64,000 nt of DNA from Phialophora verrucosa (GCA_002099365.1 MSED01000004.1:1550001-1614000); one strand, 5' to 3'. Shown: positions 1-11,939, counted from the stretch's first letter. The notes: generated by a model not told the origin, from the sequence alone. Translations and numbers: made by a program.

Positions 1-16
1 GTCGATACATTGCGCG

Positions 17-2246
17 CTAGAGGCGTTGCCGAACCTTGCAGATGCTGAGAAAATGGCACCGATATTGACCGCGATGTCCAATCTGGGCTGCCTTCGTGGT
101 GCTGCTGCTGGTTAGCCGCGAAGGCCTCGCCTCCTCCTCCTCCTCCTCCTTCTTCGTCATCGTCATCGTCTGCTGTGTAAAGATTCGGTTTCCTATGGCC
201 AAAGGTTGCCCTCCAGTGCCAGTTACTGTCGGACATGATGCCCGAAAACTAGTCACGAGACAATCAGATATGATTCTGAGCGTTCCGCGCTCACTCGGGC
301 CCCTTACGAGTCGACTTCTCAGACGCATCCGGTCTCCTATCAGAGCGCCGTCTTTCTTTCTGAATGTAGAAATATTGGCCCAGAGCTTGGTCAAGATGAG
401 GACCGCCCGCGAATCCAAGTCATTGTTTTCCACCGAGGGCTTTCTCGTAAACTTGATGGCTTTGTAGAAGGCTCGCTCGCCGTGCTCGAGGTCGACATGA
501 GTGCGAACTTCGCTAAATGTGATCCGGATGATGATGTGGGCGGCCAAGACCAACATTCGGTGCAGCCACCGGGTGGAATAGAGAGCAAAGTCATTAGCCG
601 CGTCGAGGTCGTGAAGCATATCCAGCACGCTGCAGCACAAGGCGTACAGCTGGACCAGCCCGGTGGTTCGTGCGGTGACAGGGGTCGCAAAGAAGTGGAA
701 TGCCCGGAGGCCCAGGCGTGTACACTTCTGCACAAGGACATCTTGCGCGGCATTGTTAGTCGCGTGGTGGACAGGGGAAGGCGAGTGCACAGGCTGACGT
801 ACCAATCTCTCTGTTGTTGGCAGGGACCAAAGCCCGGGCTTGCGCATCAAACACGTCGATGAGCGAGTTCAGCGGTGGCCCACAATTTGGTTTGAAAAGC
901 TCCACGCTCCGAGTGATTGCTTGTATCGCACAAGTCTGCACTTTGTAGAGCTTGTACTGGTAGAACAACGAAGGCGACAGAATATGCTCCAGCAGCGGAT
1001 CAGATTCAGCGTGCCCGATCTCGGCGATGGTCCAGCAAGGAAAGCCGTCGACCAAATTTGAGCTGTAGCATGTCAGTTCGATAGGCAAGCTCTCTGTCTC
1101 GAGCGGGACACCTCACTTTTGGACCGTTAGAACACAATGGATCCAGAGGCGATAGCGCCAGGCTACTTCGCTGTTGGACGTATTGATGTTCTGACGCTCG
1201 TAATCTTGCTGGTGACCAAAAATGTGGAGACCATTCTGCACGGCGAGTTGCATGGCCACCGCACCGAGTGTGTGGGAAGTACCCTGGCACATTGAATTGA
1301 CCGGAATCGGCCACAAGTACAGAATCAGGGCTGCTTGAATCGTGGTAATCGGGTTGGAGCACGAGAACAGTGTGCCCAACGCGATTTGTTGGATCTGAGA
1401 TACCACCCGCTGGAACAGAGTGGGATCGTTGGCATATCGACGTGCCCCGGTGGCAACGATGGACCAGAAGAGAAGGGGGGATCGCTCGTAATATTGCGCG
1501 GGTGGCATGTTGGGGTCTAGCAGCCCAGGGAGGAAGATTTCATAGTGTGTGAAGAAGCTGCTAAACTGTCAGGAGGAAGCTAAAAGGGAGGAAGATGGAG
1601 TGGAAGAAATCATACAGCGCAAAACAATGATGGATCTTGTGCCCGCCAATCTGACCAATTTCCAGCGCGGTCGGCGCCACCTGGAAACCATGCGACCCTA
1701 CCGGTTCGTCCGGTAGGATGTCGACAGTCGGTACAGAGCCGGGACCGCCGGCATGACTCGAGATTTCCGAAAACTGGACGTCATGACCGGTTGTTTGAGC
1801 GACCGATTTTTGTTGCAATCGGGTGACTGAAGGCGCAGGCCTCGCACATTGAGGGGAGGCTGACGTTGTCACAGGAGTCCCTGTCTGGCTTAAGGGTTGA
1901 TTGCTGTTGTTGCTTTTGTTCTGGTTGTTCAACTGCTCATAGAGACTGGCATTTTCTCGTACGAATTCCGCTTTTCTGTTTGGCCATGTCAGAGGTAATA
2001 GATTAGCTGGCTCCCGGCACGATGACTTGCGTTTTCCTTTGGCTTTCTCGATCCCTCGAGAAAGTTCACAGGTAAGATTGTTCTTCCTACATCTCGTGCA
2101 CGGTCTCTGATAGTCTTTTCGCGCGTCACATCTGAGCTGAATCGAGGATCAGATGATGTGCTCGTGGCGACGAGATCATAGTACTCCCTCACCTTCTGAA
2201 TTCGACATTCGGAACATGATCGCACTCTTCCCAAACCCTCGGCCAT
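17..2246 (-). CDS. Zn(II)2Cys6 transcription factor, LEU3/WAR1-like
   Basis: Nuclear DNA-binding regulator. Exon 1 (2246-2193) encodes CSECRIQK. Joining across a 56-nt intron (2192-2137, GTGAGG..CAG) gives Q-K-L-R-C-D, then C-T-R-C and L-T-C, so all six zinc-binding cysteines of a Zn2Cys6 cluster are present. A linker follows, then the fungal-specific middle homology region: a segment ending HHCFAL joins FFTHYEIFLPGLL across an intron near 1613-1561, followed by SPLLFWSIVATGARRY. That pattern is what I know from LEU3/WAR1-type regulators. Further introns are inferred near 1128-1085 and 810-750. The last exon ends at the stop at 17. The C-terminal 60 residues include a run of six Glu encoded by a CTC repeat (plus-strand sense) and may be mis-framed. 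The target is unknown. The permease gene 2718-4434, in the same orientation, is the obvious candidate partner (inference). Confidence 0.82.
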
Positions 2247-2717
2247 CGTCTAAGCTTCTCGTCACACCTGGCCAGTGGGAAACATGTTGTTGCCGTCAAG
2301 GCTGAATATCGAGTTTCGTCAATTCTAGTGGTTTAAGCTCGCAGAGTTTGAGATTTTTCAGTCTGCGACTACGATAAATTTGAAGAAAGCTTGAAGCAGA
2401 TACGCTGCGTGGGAGGGGGTATCTGTTGTTATTTAAGTATTTAGCGCTCTAGGCCCTCGTTAGGCGTGTCAGTGGGCGTCTAGATATGCGAGGGCCCCCC
2501 AGGTTCGCTTGGCCCTTTCAATTTTTGATTTTAGGGGCCTCCTGGACGGCACGATTCAGCATTCTTATGGTAGAAAGCCTATGGCAATTCGCCAAAATAC
2601 GAGACCCTCCGTGGACAATGACTCTACAAGGGCATCTAGGTAAGAACGAACTTTGTGAATCTGTTCTAAACAAAATATGTATAGGCGCGGCAAATGGCCG
2701 CGACCTCTGGTCACACT
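2247..2717. other. Intergenic region, regulator promoter and permease 3' flank
   Basis: No supported coding sequence. It holds the 5' region of the zinc-cluster gene and the 3' flank of the permease gene. A GC-rich patch near 2488-2550 has several GGCCC/GGGCC blocks, but I could not assign a function. Confidence 0.5.
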
Positions 2718-4434
2718 CTACCATTTGTATCGGAACTGCGGGTGATAGTCACACAGCTCTTCGTAAGTCTTGCTGTTCTCCGGGTCTTCCTCTCCTCTGG
2801 CAATCCAGCCTTGGGCAATTTGGTCTCGCTTTTTGTTTGCCGCCTTCATCATGAAATAGCAGAGGACCGCCGATGCCGTGCCGATCAGGTTAAGGCCGAG
2901 CAGGATGCCGTGGCCTTTGAAGAAGCGTGGCGGAGTGTCGTAGATCTGGGTCGAAATGATGCTGTAGCTCTGCGTGAAGACTTGCGCAACGGCCCAAGCA
3001 GTGGCTCTCTTGGTGTAGCCGGCGTGGGAGCCCAAGAGCCAGGTGGCACAGACGACAATGGCCGGATAGCAACCGGCCGCGATGAAGGAACAGCCGGCCA
3101 CGAGGGCGGTTCTGTTGGTGGTGGCCAACACGATGACGAAGCCGGTCAGAGAGGTTGCCATGCAGCAGAGGAAGGGAACAAATCGCTTGTCGACGCGATC
3201 GGCGTAGATGCTCACTACCGGGACGCTGACGATGGGGAAGGCATAAGGGATAATGCTGACCAGCTGGGTTTGTACTGTGTGGATGGTTAGCGACTATCAC
3301 GGATTCCAAATGGTCAGTGTGCCTTACGGGGATCGAAACCGAACTGCTGGATAAAGGTGGGCAAGAATGAGCCGAACGCAGCGACATTCAAAGACGCGGC
3401 GGAAATCGCCAGGGCGAACAGCCAGGTCTTGGGGTCCTTGCATGCCCACCAAATCTGATGCATGCGCACCTTTTCGTCCGGCGTGTTGCGAGCGGCGGCC
3501 GTGCGCTCGAGGATGAGTGCGTGTTCTTGCGGGTCGCGGAAGAGGATGCTGCCCCGTTTGGCCACGGTCTCGGGGAGCTTGGGAAGAAAGGCACAGACGA
3601 GAAGGCCCCAAAAGATGGTAAGGACGCCTTCGATGAGGAAGAACCACTCCCACGACGCTCGTCCCAAGCGGCCATTCAAGTTGTGCTGGACGCCGTACGC
3701 AATCAGCCCACTGGTCGCTCCGGCGACGGGTGTGGCGATGAAGTAGAAAGCTGGAGAGAGTCTCGATTAGCCATAGAGCCCCAAGTTCAGCTCTTTACAA
3801 ACTTACCGGTCCGTGTTGTGACCTCTTCCCGTCGATACCACAGGGTGAGAAAGAGAAAACCCGTCTGGACGAAGGCTTCCGTGAAGCCGAGGAATGTGCG
3901 AATGACCATGATCGGTGCATAGGATCTGACGGCGGCCATGGATGCGGCCAGGATACCAAAAGCAATGACAGCAAAGCCATAGGCCAAATTCGGCTGGAAG
4001 ACCTTTACGATCAGCGCAGCCGGGAGCTCAAAGATCAGGTATCCAACGACTAGCTATCCGTTAGCGACGGCCGAAGGAGGTAAATTGTTTGTTGTTGCAC
4101 TGACAGAACATCATCAAGCAGTTGTAAAACTCCTTAGGGGTCAAGTGTAGGTCCGTCTGGAATCCCATGATTCGAGCATTTCCAAGTGCACCGCGATCCT
4201 GCCACATATCTGATCAGTTCACAGGCCTTGCGGTCCCAAATCGATCGCGGAGCATACCAGGTAGGCGAACCAGTAGCAACCGGCGAGCAGCAAGACAATG
4301 GACAAGTCTTGCTTCAACACCAACCGCTTTTCCTTCTTGCTCTTACGATGCGGCACGTTGGCAGCGCCGTCAGCCTCGAAGTGCAGAGCTTCGGCCTCGA
4401 CGGCGAGCTCCTTCTGGGTCGAAGAGGTATCCAT
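2718..4434 (-). CDS. MFS transporter, Dal5/Tna1 (anion:cation symporter) type
   Basis: Twelve-helix major-facilitator permease of the allantoate/nicotinate/vitamin family at the plasma membrane. Five exons rebuild a 497-residue protein: 4434-4258, 4198-4105, 4049-3807, 3750-3328 and 3274-2718. The introns are 53-59 nt. The joined sequence shows the family hallmark FAYLDRGALGNARIMG after helix 1, then FFVGYLIFELPAALIVK, RTFLGFTEA, and ASWEWFFLIEGVLTI before the central loop. The C-terminal half has six more hydrophobic segments and the protein ends in a short acidic tail. The start is the ATG at 4434, following a hydrophilic N-terminus rich in Glu and Lys. The in-frame ATG 26 codons further upstream is less likely. 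The substrate cannot be read from sequence; organic acids, vitamins or ureides are the family range. Confidence 0.9.
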
Positions 4435-5016
4435 GTCTGTGGTTAGAGAGAGATAGTGGTTGATCCGGGTTCCAAACACAAGTGGGAGCTCTGGCCGGGA
4501 GCTCGAGAGCATCGGCTCTTATGTGATTATATATACCCAGCCACTGGCCCAAGTCTGAAGTCGGGATGCTGGACATGCCATAATATGGCTTTGTCGGCAG
4601 AGACTAGTGAATCGGCCAGCGGAACCCCATACAAGGTGTAGCTGGGGCGTACGATTGTGGAAAGGACTGTGGGATTCTCCGGACATTCTACACCCCAGAC
4701 TCGGCATCTCCTGACCAGGGTCCTGGCGCGTGGCTTGTCGAACTCCGAGAAATCGGCAGCGCCCGCATCCTGCGTCTGTGACCGCAAACAACGGCCAAAA
4801 AAGCGGACTCGGGGGAACGTCGAAATCGGAGGATCGATTTAGCCGACTTCGCTGGCGATGAGGAGTACACGCGATAGAAAAAGGGCTATTTGTCTGCTCA
4901 AATATACGATAATTTAGTCGAAAAAGCCTTTGCTGATAAGCCTGAGGCTTGTTCAGTGAGAAACGCCCCCCCCTTTTCGCCAATAAAAGCCAGCACCGAC
5001 CAAGAGATTCGCGAAA
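4435..5016. promoter_or_regulatory. Divergent promoter region between permease and YrdC gene
   Basis: A 582-nt interval between two divergently transcribed genes. It must carry both promoters. ORFs on either strand here have no recognisable domain. A C run (cccccccc) lies at about 4966-4973, shortly upstream of the YrdC start. Confidence 0.5.
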
Positions 5017-5831
5017 ATGCCGGCGCCAGATATCAAGGCAGACGCCCAACGGGTGTTTGACGTGATCAAGGGTGGAGGAATCGCCATCACGCCCATGGCA
5101 TTGGGCTACAGCCTTGCAACCACGTCGACCAGGGGACTCGAAAAGATGTTTACCACCAAGAAACGGCCTGCACACAAACGGCACGCCATGGGCGGCAACT
5201 ACGCCCTTCACAAAGAGCTGCACATTATGGAACCCGAGCAGGCCGAGATTGTCCGCTGTCTGACTCAGGACTTTGACCTGCCTTTGGCCGTCATTGCCAA
5301 GTACGACCCAAAGCATCCCATCCTGCAGAACATCGACGAAGATACCTTTGAAGCGCTCACCGTCAACGGCACCATCGCCATGTTGATCAACGCCGGTCCG
5401 TTTCAGGACGAGCTCGTGGAGCTCACCCGGGCAGCCGGCCTCCCTTTATTGGGCAGTTCTGCCAACATCTCGGGAACAGGTATTTCCTCTCGTTCGAGCA
5501 TGCGCTTACGAGGAACTGACATACCCCACCAGGAACCAAATACGAGCTCAAGGACGTCCCGCCGGAAATCACCAAAATTGCAGATCTCGTCATCGACCAT
5601 GGCCGGGCCAAATTTGGCTACTACGGGAAGAGCTCGACGATGATCGACTTCAGCGGACCCAAACCCGACATTGTGCGAATTGGAGCTTGCTACGACGTGA
5701 TCAAGGACCATTTGAAGCGATTCTGGGACATTGACGCTCCCGAAGATCCTGGCGAGGCGGCACTGCCGCACGGACACCTCAAGCAGCTCCCTCCGTTGAA
5801 ATCTCTGGAAAGATTGGTGGCGGCGCACTGA
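5017..5831 (+). CDS. YrdC-domain protein (Sua5-related)
   Basis: A 253-residue protein built almost entirely of a YrdC-like alpha/beta fold, the domain of threonylcarbamoyl-AMP synthases. Two exons, 5017-5479 and 5533-5831, are split by a 53-nt intron (GTATTT..CAG) inside the SSANISGTG loop. Seen: an N-terminal GGGIAITPMALGY strand-turn, a middle K-R-rich segment, LTVNGTIAMLINAGP, and the SSANISG motif characteristic of Sua5/YrdC. Yeast-type Sua5 is about 420 residues with a second C-terminal domain, which is absent here. The substrate-binding Lys/Arg loop (KKRPAHKRHAMGG) also deviates from the canonical one. It may therefore be a paralogue rather than the tRNA t6A enzyme itself; that is inference. 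Confidence 0.82.
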
Positions 5832-6624
5832 TTGCCTCGGGTTATAATATTCATTTGGCCTAACAGTACATGTCCTTGCCTCGTATGTTATAATACGCCG
5901 CGCACACAGGCTGAATCAACCAAAAAGAAAAATCCACCAAGGCAAATTGGGTCGGTGTTAGGAGACAGTTCCACTGCCGTCACAGAAAATACTCTTGCCC
6001 TTGCAGTAGTCTCGCTGCTAGATTGCGGAGACTATCGTGATCGCACGGCCTTGCATATGAGGCGGCATTAGTGCCGCTCTTTTTCCCATGGAAAACAAAA
6101 CTTGAGTACTTCCATGTACCATCTCAAGCTGGCATGTCAATAGATGCCGCCTCCACAGAGTCATTATTGTATTGACTAGAGCCCACTCCTTATATGCGTT
6201 AAAATTCTTGCAGCTTCTCGACTGTCCCTCACTGAGGACCTGATCTGGGGCTTTGGCCAGCAGGGCGGTAATATTATCTAGCTGACAAGTACTCCACTGA
6301 CGAAGAGCGTCGATGCTATGCAGCATGTGGCCCCAATACGACACTATAATCCTCCTGATATGATTCTGTTCGGAATTTTTCAGTCTGAGATCGATGGCAA
6401 CAAGAAGGGCGTCTCACCAGGGATCGCAAGCCGGAAGCGGTCGCCCACGTCTTGAAGGAGAGATGCGACGAACATGACAAAGCCTGGAGCGAGAATGAGA
6501 GTGTGGGTGTTTTGGAAGTTGATAGACAGAGTTGGGTTTCACTTGCGGAAGTATGGGACACCAATGTGATTACCACTCCGAAATACACCGCATCCCTCAG
6601 ACAATGCCGCAGCTGCCACAGTAG
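5832..6624. other. Intergenic, unassigned minus-strand open segments
   Basis: Two overlapping minus-strand reading frames (6018-6344 and 6316-6588) resemble no family I know. A third minus frame near 6405-6500 reads LAPGFVMFVASLLQDVGDR, followed by a possible donor. That looks more protein-like than the annotated frames and could be a small exon or a relic. No start-to-stop model is convincing, so no gene is called. Confidence 0.3.
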
Positions 6625-7477
6625 TCACGACAACCCCTGCCACTCTGTTCTCCCCAACCTGATAATCTCCCGCTGATCTACCATCCACACCTTCTCCTTG
6701 ACTTCACCCTTCACTGCCTTCAAGCCAGCCGCGACAGCAGCTCTGGCAATCACCTCGGCTTCCACCGCCCACGGATCCTTCAACCACCGCGAATTGATCT
6801 TCCCCAGCCCGATGGCCACGGCGCGTAGCACGCTCTCGGCCAGCCGACTCTCCTCTCGGGTTCCGATAATCAAGCCCGGCCGTAAGATAAGCGTATGCTC
6901 GAACCCAATGTCTTGGACGTGCTGGTCAATCTCGCCTTTCATCCTCAGATATCCCATCCGGGAATTTGGATCGGCGCCGCCCGACGAGATGAGAACATAC
7001 AATTTCGTCCCGATCTTGTGCGCCGCTCGGGCCAGCTCGATGTTCTTGTCGTGCTCTAGCGCGTACTGGTTAGCAAACCCGCCTGCAGCGGCGCGCGTGG
7101 TGGCTAGAGCGGAAAAGAGAACCGCAGGTGGTGATGGGGACAGCGATTCGATGTGTGGACCCCAGGTCGTCAGGTCTTTGTTGATGAATGCGGACACGGG
7201 GATTGAAGCGTGGGCGTGGGCGGCGGCGGCGGCAGGCGGGGGAGGTGATCGCCGCGCTAGGATCTCAATCCCGGACACCTGTGAGGGCGGAGCGCTGCGG
7301 AGGATGGAAAGGATGGAGGAACCCTGCATGTATCACGTGTTCGTTAGGGACAGGAACAGGGACAGGGTCGGATACGTGGGTAGTACTCGTAGAAGTACGA
7401 GTAGGGATACCGCCGCCACGGTCAAACCTCAAGCTTACCACGAGGCCGGTGGAGCCTAGAAGAAGAATTGAAGCCAT
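6625..7477 (-). CDS. FMP52: Fmp52-like mitochondrial NAD(P)-binding protein
   Basis: A 245-residue atypical short-chain dehydrogenase of the Fmp52/TIP30 (HTATIP2) family. In yeast it is associated with the mitochondrial outer membrane; its reaction is unknown. Exon 1 (7477-7439) encodes MASILLLGSTGLV, the dinucleotide-binding glycine turn right at the N-terminus. Exon 2 (7323-6625) continues GSSILSILRSAP. Joining restores GSTGLVGSSIL, as expected for the family. Later landmarks are ISSGGADPNSRMGYLRMKGEID (active-site-like Y-x3-K), TLILRPGLIIG and a C-terminal ARAAVAAGLKA helix. The intron is longer than usual (115 nt) and contains a perfect hairpin. An Ala/Pro/His-rich insertion (PPPPAAAAAHAHA) at about residues 32-44 is a local expansion. 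Confidence 0.87.
7384..7403. repeat. Perfect hairpin inside the FMP52 intron
   Basis: Arms TACTCGTA (7384-7391) and TACGAGTA (7396-7403) are exact inverted repeats separated by GAAG. It lies within the 115-nt intron of the Fmp52 gene and could form a stem-loop in the pre-mRNA. Confidence 0.6.
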
Positions 7478-8057
7478 GATCAATGTCTATGCAGCCCTAA
7501 AGCTTCGTTCCCTGGCCATGACTGTGTGTCTCGGAAATAAATGTTGGAGTGTCGCTTGTTTTATGCCTGGAAAGCAACACGAGGAGAGAGAACGTCGTCG
7601 GTTCTGCCTGGCTCACGGGGCCTCGACCGAGCACGGACGAATGCTACGGAGGACGCGCAACGCGTTTCCAACGACATTGATGATTTTCTGATTGCGTAGC
7701 ATTCCGCCATTGTCGCTGTCTATTTACTCTGGCGCAATCGTTATGACCAGCTTGTTTCAGGGTACAGTACATTTGTCCGATGCCAGTTACTTGCGCTCCC
7801 GCAGTCGATATTCCTAGCCCAGCTGCGTCGCCAAGTTTATGGTCTCATCTTTTGAGACAACATCGTTGCTAATACCAAGACCGAAGTATCGACATCTCTC
7901 TTATCCTGGATCGCGCTGCGCCATTGCTGAAGAATCAGTTGCATACGTCGAGATCTGCATGAATTGCCGACCTGCATACCTTCTGCGGCGGCTGATGCGT
8001 CTCGACTCTCAAGACCAAGCGTCATTCACTATGCCTTCGAGTCTTCACACAACCGCG
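7478..8057. other. Intergenic between FMP52 and BTB gene
   Basis: No supported gene. It contains the Fmp52 promoter and the 3' flank of the BTB gene. Short ORFs on both strands have no recognisable similarity. Confidence 0.45.
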
Positions 8058-8753
8058 TTATCTTGTAAGGGACAGCTTACTGTCGAACAACGTCTTCTTT
8101 GAGATCGCCACCGTCCTGAGTACATAATCACCATCATCATACCACAAGTCATCTTCATACCATCTTGCTTTCTCGCACGATCTCCCGCAAGCCGACGGGT
8201 TGCCTCTGTGAGCGGAAATGCGTCGAGGGCAGACGTAGACCTTCTCCATTACCCAGCTTGTATTGTATTCAACTTGCACATCTGAGTCGCATGATTTGGT
8301 CAGGACTTGAGACCCTTCGAATTCTTCGGCTGAATATTCAAATTTCACCGCCTTTTCGTATTCTTTGTTCCTCAGCCAGTCCGTTAGCCGCGCGATCTGG
8401 AAGTATTGAGCCTCCCCCAGCAGCGCCTGATACGTGCCGTAGTCGTGCCCAGAGTGGCTGCTGTAGAATAGTGGAAGGACTCCTGATCGAAGGTAGCGGA
8501 GAATGTAGGTGAACAGAAACCCGTCCGCGTCCACAAAGTATGATCCATCAGCGTGTCGGAGTTGCCATCCTGCCGAGAGTAGGCGTTCGAAATATGGGCT
8601 TTCACCAGTCAAGGTGGAGCGGAAGGTGACGAAGCGGCGCTCGCCTACCTGGACAGTGATCGGGTCGCTTGCCGTAGAAGGAGAGGGTGGACCTTGTTCA
8701 TCTTCGGAGGCCTGCGTGTTGCCTAGTTGCTGGTGATGTGTCGACATTTTCAC
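8058..8753 (-). CDS. BTB/POZ (T1/KCTD-type) domain protein
   Basis: A single-exon, 231-residue protein. A hydrophilic leader of about 30 residues precedes a BTB_2 (T1-like) fold: ITVQVGERRFVTFRSTLTG, then SPYFERLLSAGW, then DGSYFVDADGFLFTYILRYLRSG, which is the conserved D-R-D-x-x-x-F-x-x-x-L-x-F-x-R type stretch, and a helix LLGEAQYFQIARLTDWL. Fungal proteins of this type are small and usually consist of the BTB domain plus a variable tail. They form oligomers and in some lineages recruit cullin-3. The tail here (residues 130-231) has five Cys and a WYEDDLWYDDGDY acidic patch, with no second domain that I recognise. The start ATG at 8753 is the only one before the domain with a plausible leader. 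Confidence 0.85.
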   Translation of the reverse strand: MKMSTHHQQLGNTQASEDEQGPPSPSTASDPITVQVGERRFVTFRSTLTGESPYFERLLSAGWQLRHADGSYFVDADGFLFTYILRYLRSGVLPLFYSSHSGHDYGTYQALLGEAQYFQIARLTDWLRNKEYEKAVKFEYSAEEFEGSQVLTKSCDSDVQVEYNTSWVMEKVYVCPRRISAHRGNPSACGRSCEKARWYEDDLWYDDGDYVLRTVAISKKTLFDSKLSLTR

Positions 8754-10222
8754 GAGTCACGTACTAGAGTAGGCTTGTGTATGCGGCGGCCTGGAGCAGA
8801 GTGCTAGAGGGCTGGAATGTTTGCGTTGGAAGGTGCTCTTTGACTTTTAGTCCGTGGAAGACTCGAGCGTGAGAGAGAGAGGAGGTCCTTTCCAGAGGGT
8901 GGAACAAGTCAAGTCTGCGCTGGTAGTTAGCTTGTGCTGAAATACGGGTAGTGAAGCAAAACGTTTCGAGAAAGTGTGATCGGGGTTTGGCAATAGTGAA
9001 GTTGTTGAGGAATTACTCACTTGTTTCTTCTCTCTTGGGTGGCCACCGTGTGAAGTGTCGAATTTGCGACCGAATCAACCTAGCCTCGAGATTGAAAACG
9101 ATTGCGTGCAGAAGAACGGATCACGAAGGCCATGGTCTTCAATGGCATTGCAGCACCAAACGCAACATTAATGAAGTTGCTCTTCTCATCTCAGCGCAGG
9201 GCGGGAGGTGCACAGGATGATGTTGTCATCAATCACCGACAGTGACTCCTCTTTTCTGTCCTCTGTTGCTCGAGTCCAGCTCCCTTTTCCGGGAATCCAG
9301 ATGAACCAGACCAAGTGGAGAAACGACATTGCTCATATGTATGCTGCATACTTATGAATCGTGGCGCTTCCAGAGTCCTTCGGTCACACAAAGTAGGCTC
9401 CCAGAGTTGCAACCAGCTGTCCTCTCCATACCTGCAAAGGCTCTTTGAACCGAATTAGTGACACAGTGCACCCAACGTCCTAGAGTAGCTAGCCTTCCGC
9501 AGGACATGTATTTGTAGAGACATTGGAAAGCGGGGTTCTTTTGGGTGGCGCCCTCTTGTCGATTTATCGTGCGCTCTGGTTCAATTGTGCCAACGCCGGC
9601 ATACTCAGCGGCGAATATTGACTACTCCAGAGCCCCTTTCCATTTCCAGACCTGAACATCCCACCATTTGACCAGAGTTCTGGCTAAGGTGTGTTGATCT
9701 GTGGCTGTGTATGGAGTAATCATGACCTCGCCATGGTATGGCTCGAGGCGTGCCTGCGGGGTCGGCCCTCGGGTGAACATCACAACATGGGGTTCTGTGA
9801 GAACACATAGATAGTGCCATTCGACTTTCGGCGAAGATCAAAGTCGGCTGCTTCCCGCAAGCAGCCTTGACGAGGCAGGGATTGCGGGGAGAGGAGCCTC
9901 GCAATTGAGCCGCTTTCTGAAATACTTCCCCAATTCTGCCAGCTTGCTTCATGAAACAAATTCAAAAAAGAAGCCCGTAGAGTGTTGTTCGCTTGATCGT
10001 GAAACCGTTGGGTGCCCCGGGACACACTCAGACTACCCTCCTTCTCCTACTACGCAAAGGCAACGAAACCTCTGTTCCAGTCGACGTTAATCCACCCCGC
10101 GGTATTATCCCTCCGAATCGTATAGGTTCTCTTGCGTCTTACAGATCGCTGATGATATTCTTTAGGATTTCTACCAGGAGTATCTGTCGAAACCAGGTCA
10201 TTCATCCGCAGTTACGAACACA
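8754..10222. other. Gene-poor interval, 1.5 kb
   Basis: No gene is supported. On the minus strand at about 9640-9835 one frame reads protein-like (VMFTRGPTPQARLEPYHGE, then TLVKWWDVQVWKWKGALE), joined by an apparent one-base frame change to NGTIYVFSQNP upstream. I do not recognise the family. It may be a relic exon. The rest is AT-balanced non-coding sequence with the SDR promoter at the right end. Confidence 0.35.
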
Positions 10223-11337
10223 ATGTCATATAGCGGACAGACAGCATACGTTACAGGTGTGGGAGGCTTGCATCACCATGGAAAACGGAGCATCTTGGAC
10301 TGATGACCTTTTGTAGGAGGCGCAAGTGGGATTGGCCGCAATGTAGCCCACATGGTCGTCAGCAAAGGGTGCGTACTCATGCCATGTTACATATGGTCTC
10401 TTCTAATCTACGTGATATGGAACGAGCAGAGTCAACGTTTTCGTTGCCGATCGCAACCTCGAAGGCGCGAAGGCCGTCGCTAAGGAATTGAATGAAAAAG
10501 CGAATGGAGAAGTTGCTAGGGCGGTCCAGGTCGATGTCACGGACTGGGACTCTCAACGAGAAGGGTTCGAGGCTGCCGTGAAGGCACTCGGTCGGATTGA
10601 CTATGTCTATCCCATCGCTGGCATTGCGGAGACTGTCTGGCTTCCCAATCGAACAAAGGCGACAACCTTCGAGAAGCCGGACCTGAGCGTTATGGATGTG
10701 GATGCTACCGGCGTCTTCTACACAATCGCATTAGCTACGCAACAGTTCCGGCACCAGGAGCCTGGAAAGTTTGGATATCGTGGGAAAAGTAAGCTTCACG
10801 ATTTTATACCTTTGTGCTCATGGCTTGCATGCTAACAGCGCCAACGCAGTTGTGACTGTCTCCTCCGTACGCGGCCTCTACGCTGTTCCAAGCATGCCAA
10901 TCTACTGTGCTGCAAAATTGTAAAGTCCATCTCCTACCCTACGGCCAAAAATCCACTGACTCACGTGTACTCGTAGTGCTGTTGTCGGCTTTGTTCGTGC
11001 CTGGGGCAAGCAGTTGGCAGACGAGAAGATCACGGTTAATGCCGTATGTCCCGCCATCCTTCGTACAGGTATCGCTATTGGAGCAAATGATTGGTATGGG
11101 GAAGCCGAGAAGCTCAACCTCATAGTGAAGATGGAATCTTTGTTGAATGCTTTCTCCTACTTGTTAGGCGACAACCCAACATCGGGTGAGTGTTTTGAGA
11201 TTCCTCCAGGGAAGATCGACAATCCCGAGGGCTGGGTCATCAAGGAACAAACCCCGTTCACGACTCCGGAGAGCGAGATTCATGCTGGCTATTCCAACAA
11301 ACAATTTGCCCATCTTCACGCGCCTATCGCGGAATGA
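10223..11337 (+). CDS. Short-chain dehydrogenase/reductase (15-PGDH-like)
   Basis: NAD(P)-dependent classical SDR of 291 residues in five exons: 10223-10256, 10317-10368, 10430-10788, 10850-10919 and 10977-11337. The spliced length is an exact codon multiple. Joining exons 1 and 2 gives AYVTGGASGIG, the TGxxxGIG cofactor loop. Exon 3 gives GVNVFVADRN (the acidic residue after the second strand suggests NAD preference), DVTDWDS and PIAGIAET. Exon 4 supplies VTVSSVRG and the catalytic Y-C-A-A-K, so the Ser-Tyr-Lys triad is complete. Exon 5 continues VVGFVRAWG and ITVNAVCPAILRTG. The closest group I know is the fungal 15-hydroxyprostaglandin-dehydrogenase-like SDRs, which oxidise secondary alcohols. 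It precedes a dead cyclase and a zinc alcohol dehydrogenase, both on the same strand. Confidence 0.9.
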
Positions 11338-11939
11338 AACGGCTTCTGCATCGTTGGAGAGACAGGATCTCAAGTAGGGACGATTCAGATATAGAAATTA
11401 TCAACTATTCCCTTCCGCAGCTCGAAGGAGACGCAAGACCAGGAAATGATTGAAGATGCCTGCTCGGTTGTCTATATCACAAGCATCGTATCTCTTGCCA
11501 CGTGGCCGAGAGTACTAAGTAGCGCAAATCTCAACCTACGCTTCCCGCTGGCAACAAGCGTAGATCAACATTAACCTACGGCGCAACATCGGGCCTTATT
11601 TCAGGCCTGTGAATTGTCACAAATACTATGGTGACTGGAGCTGCAGCCTTCGCCAAAGCGTTGTGCACTTCACTGTTCCGGGTATGCCTGTTGGCTTTCC
11701 ATTCCAACGTCACTGCTTGTCAGGTGGCCTGGCAGATCAAGGGTAAATGCAACTTTCGGCGAAAAGAGAATCGCTAACAGCTTCGCCAACCACGGGCCCT
11801 GGAGGCGAAAATGACGAATGAGAATAGGGGGTCTTGGGAAGACTGGCGAATTCCGGGTCTTGAAAGATGCTTATAGTATAATGCAAACTCATTCTGAATT
11901 GTGCTTTTCAGCAAACATCACACAAGGCGCTTTCTAACA
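11338..11939. other. Intergenic between SDR and cyclase relic
   Basis: About 600 nt without a supported gene. I saw no repeats and no recognisable exon fragment. Confidence 0.45.

Noticed and set aside
1700..1722. Inverted repeat CCTACCGG-TTCGT-CCGGTAGG as an operator
   Set aside because: It lies inside the coding exon of the first zinc-cluster gene, so a regulatory role is not supported.
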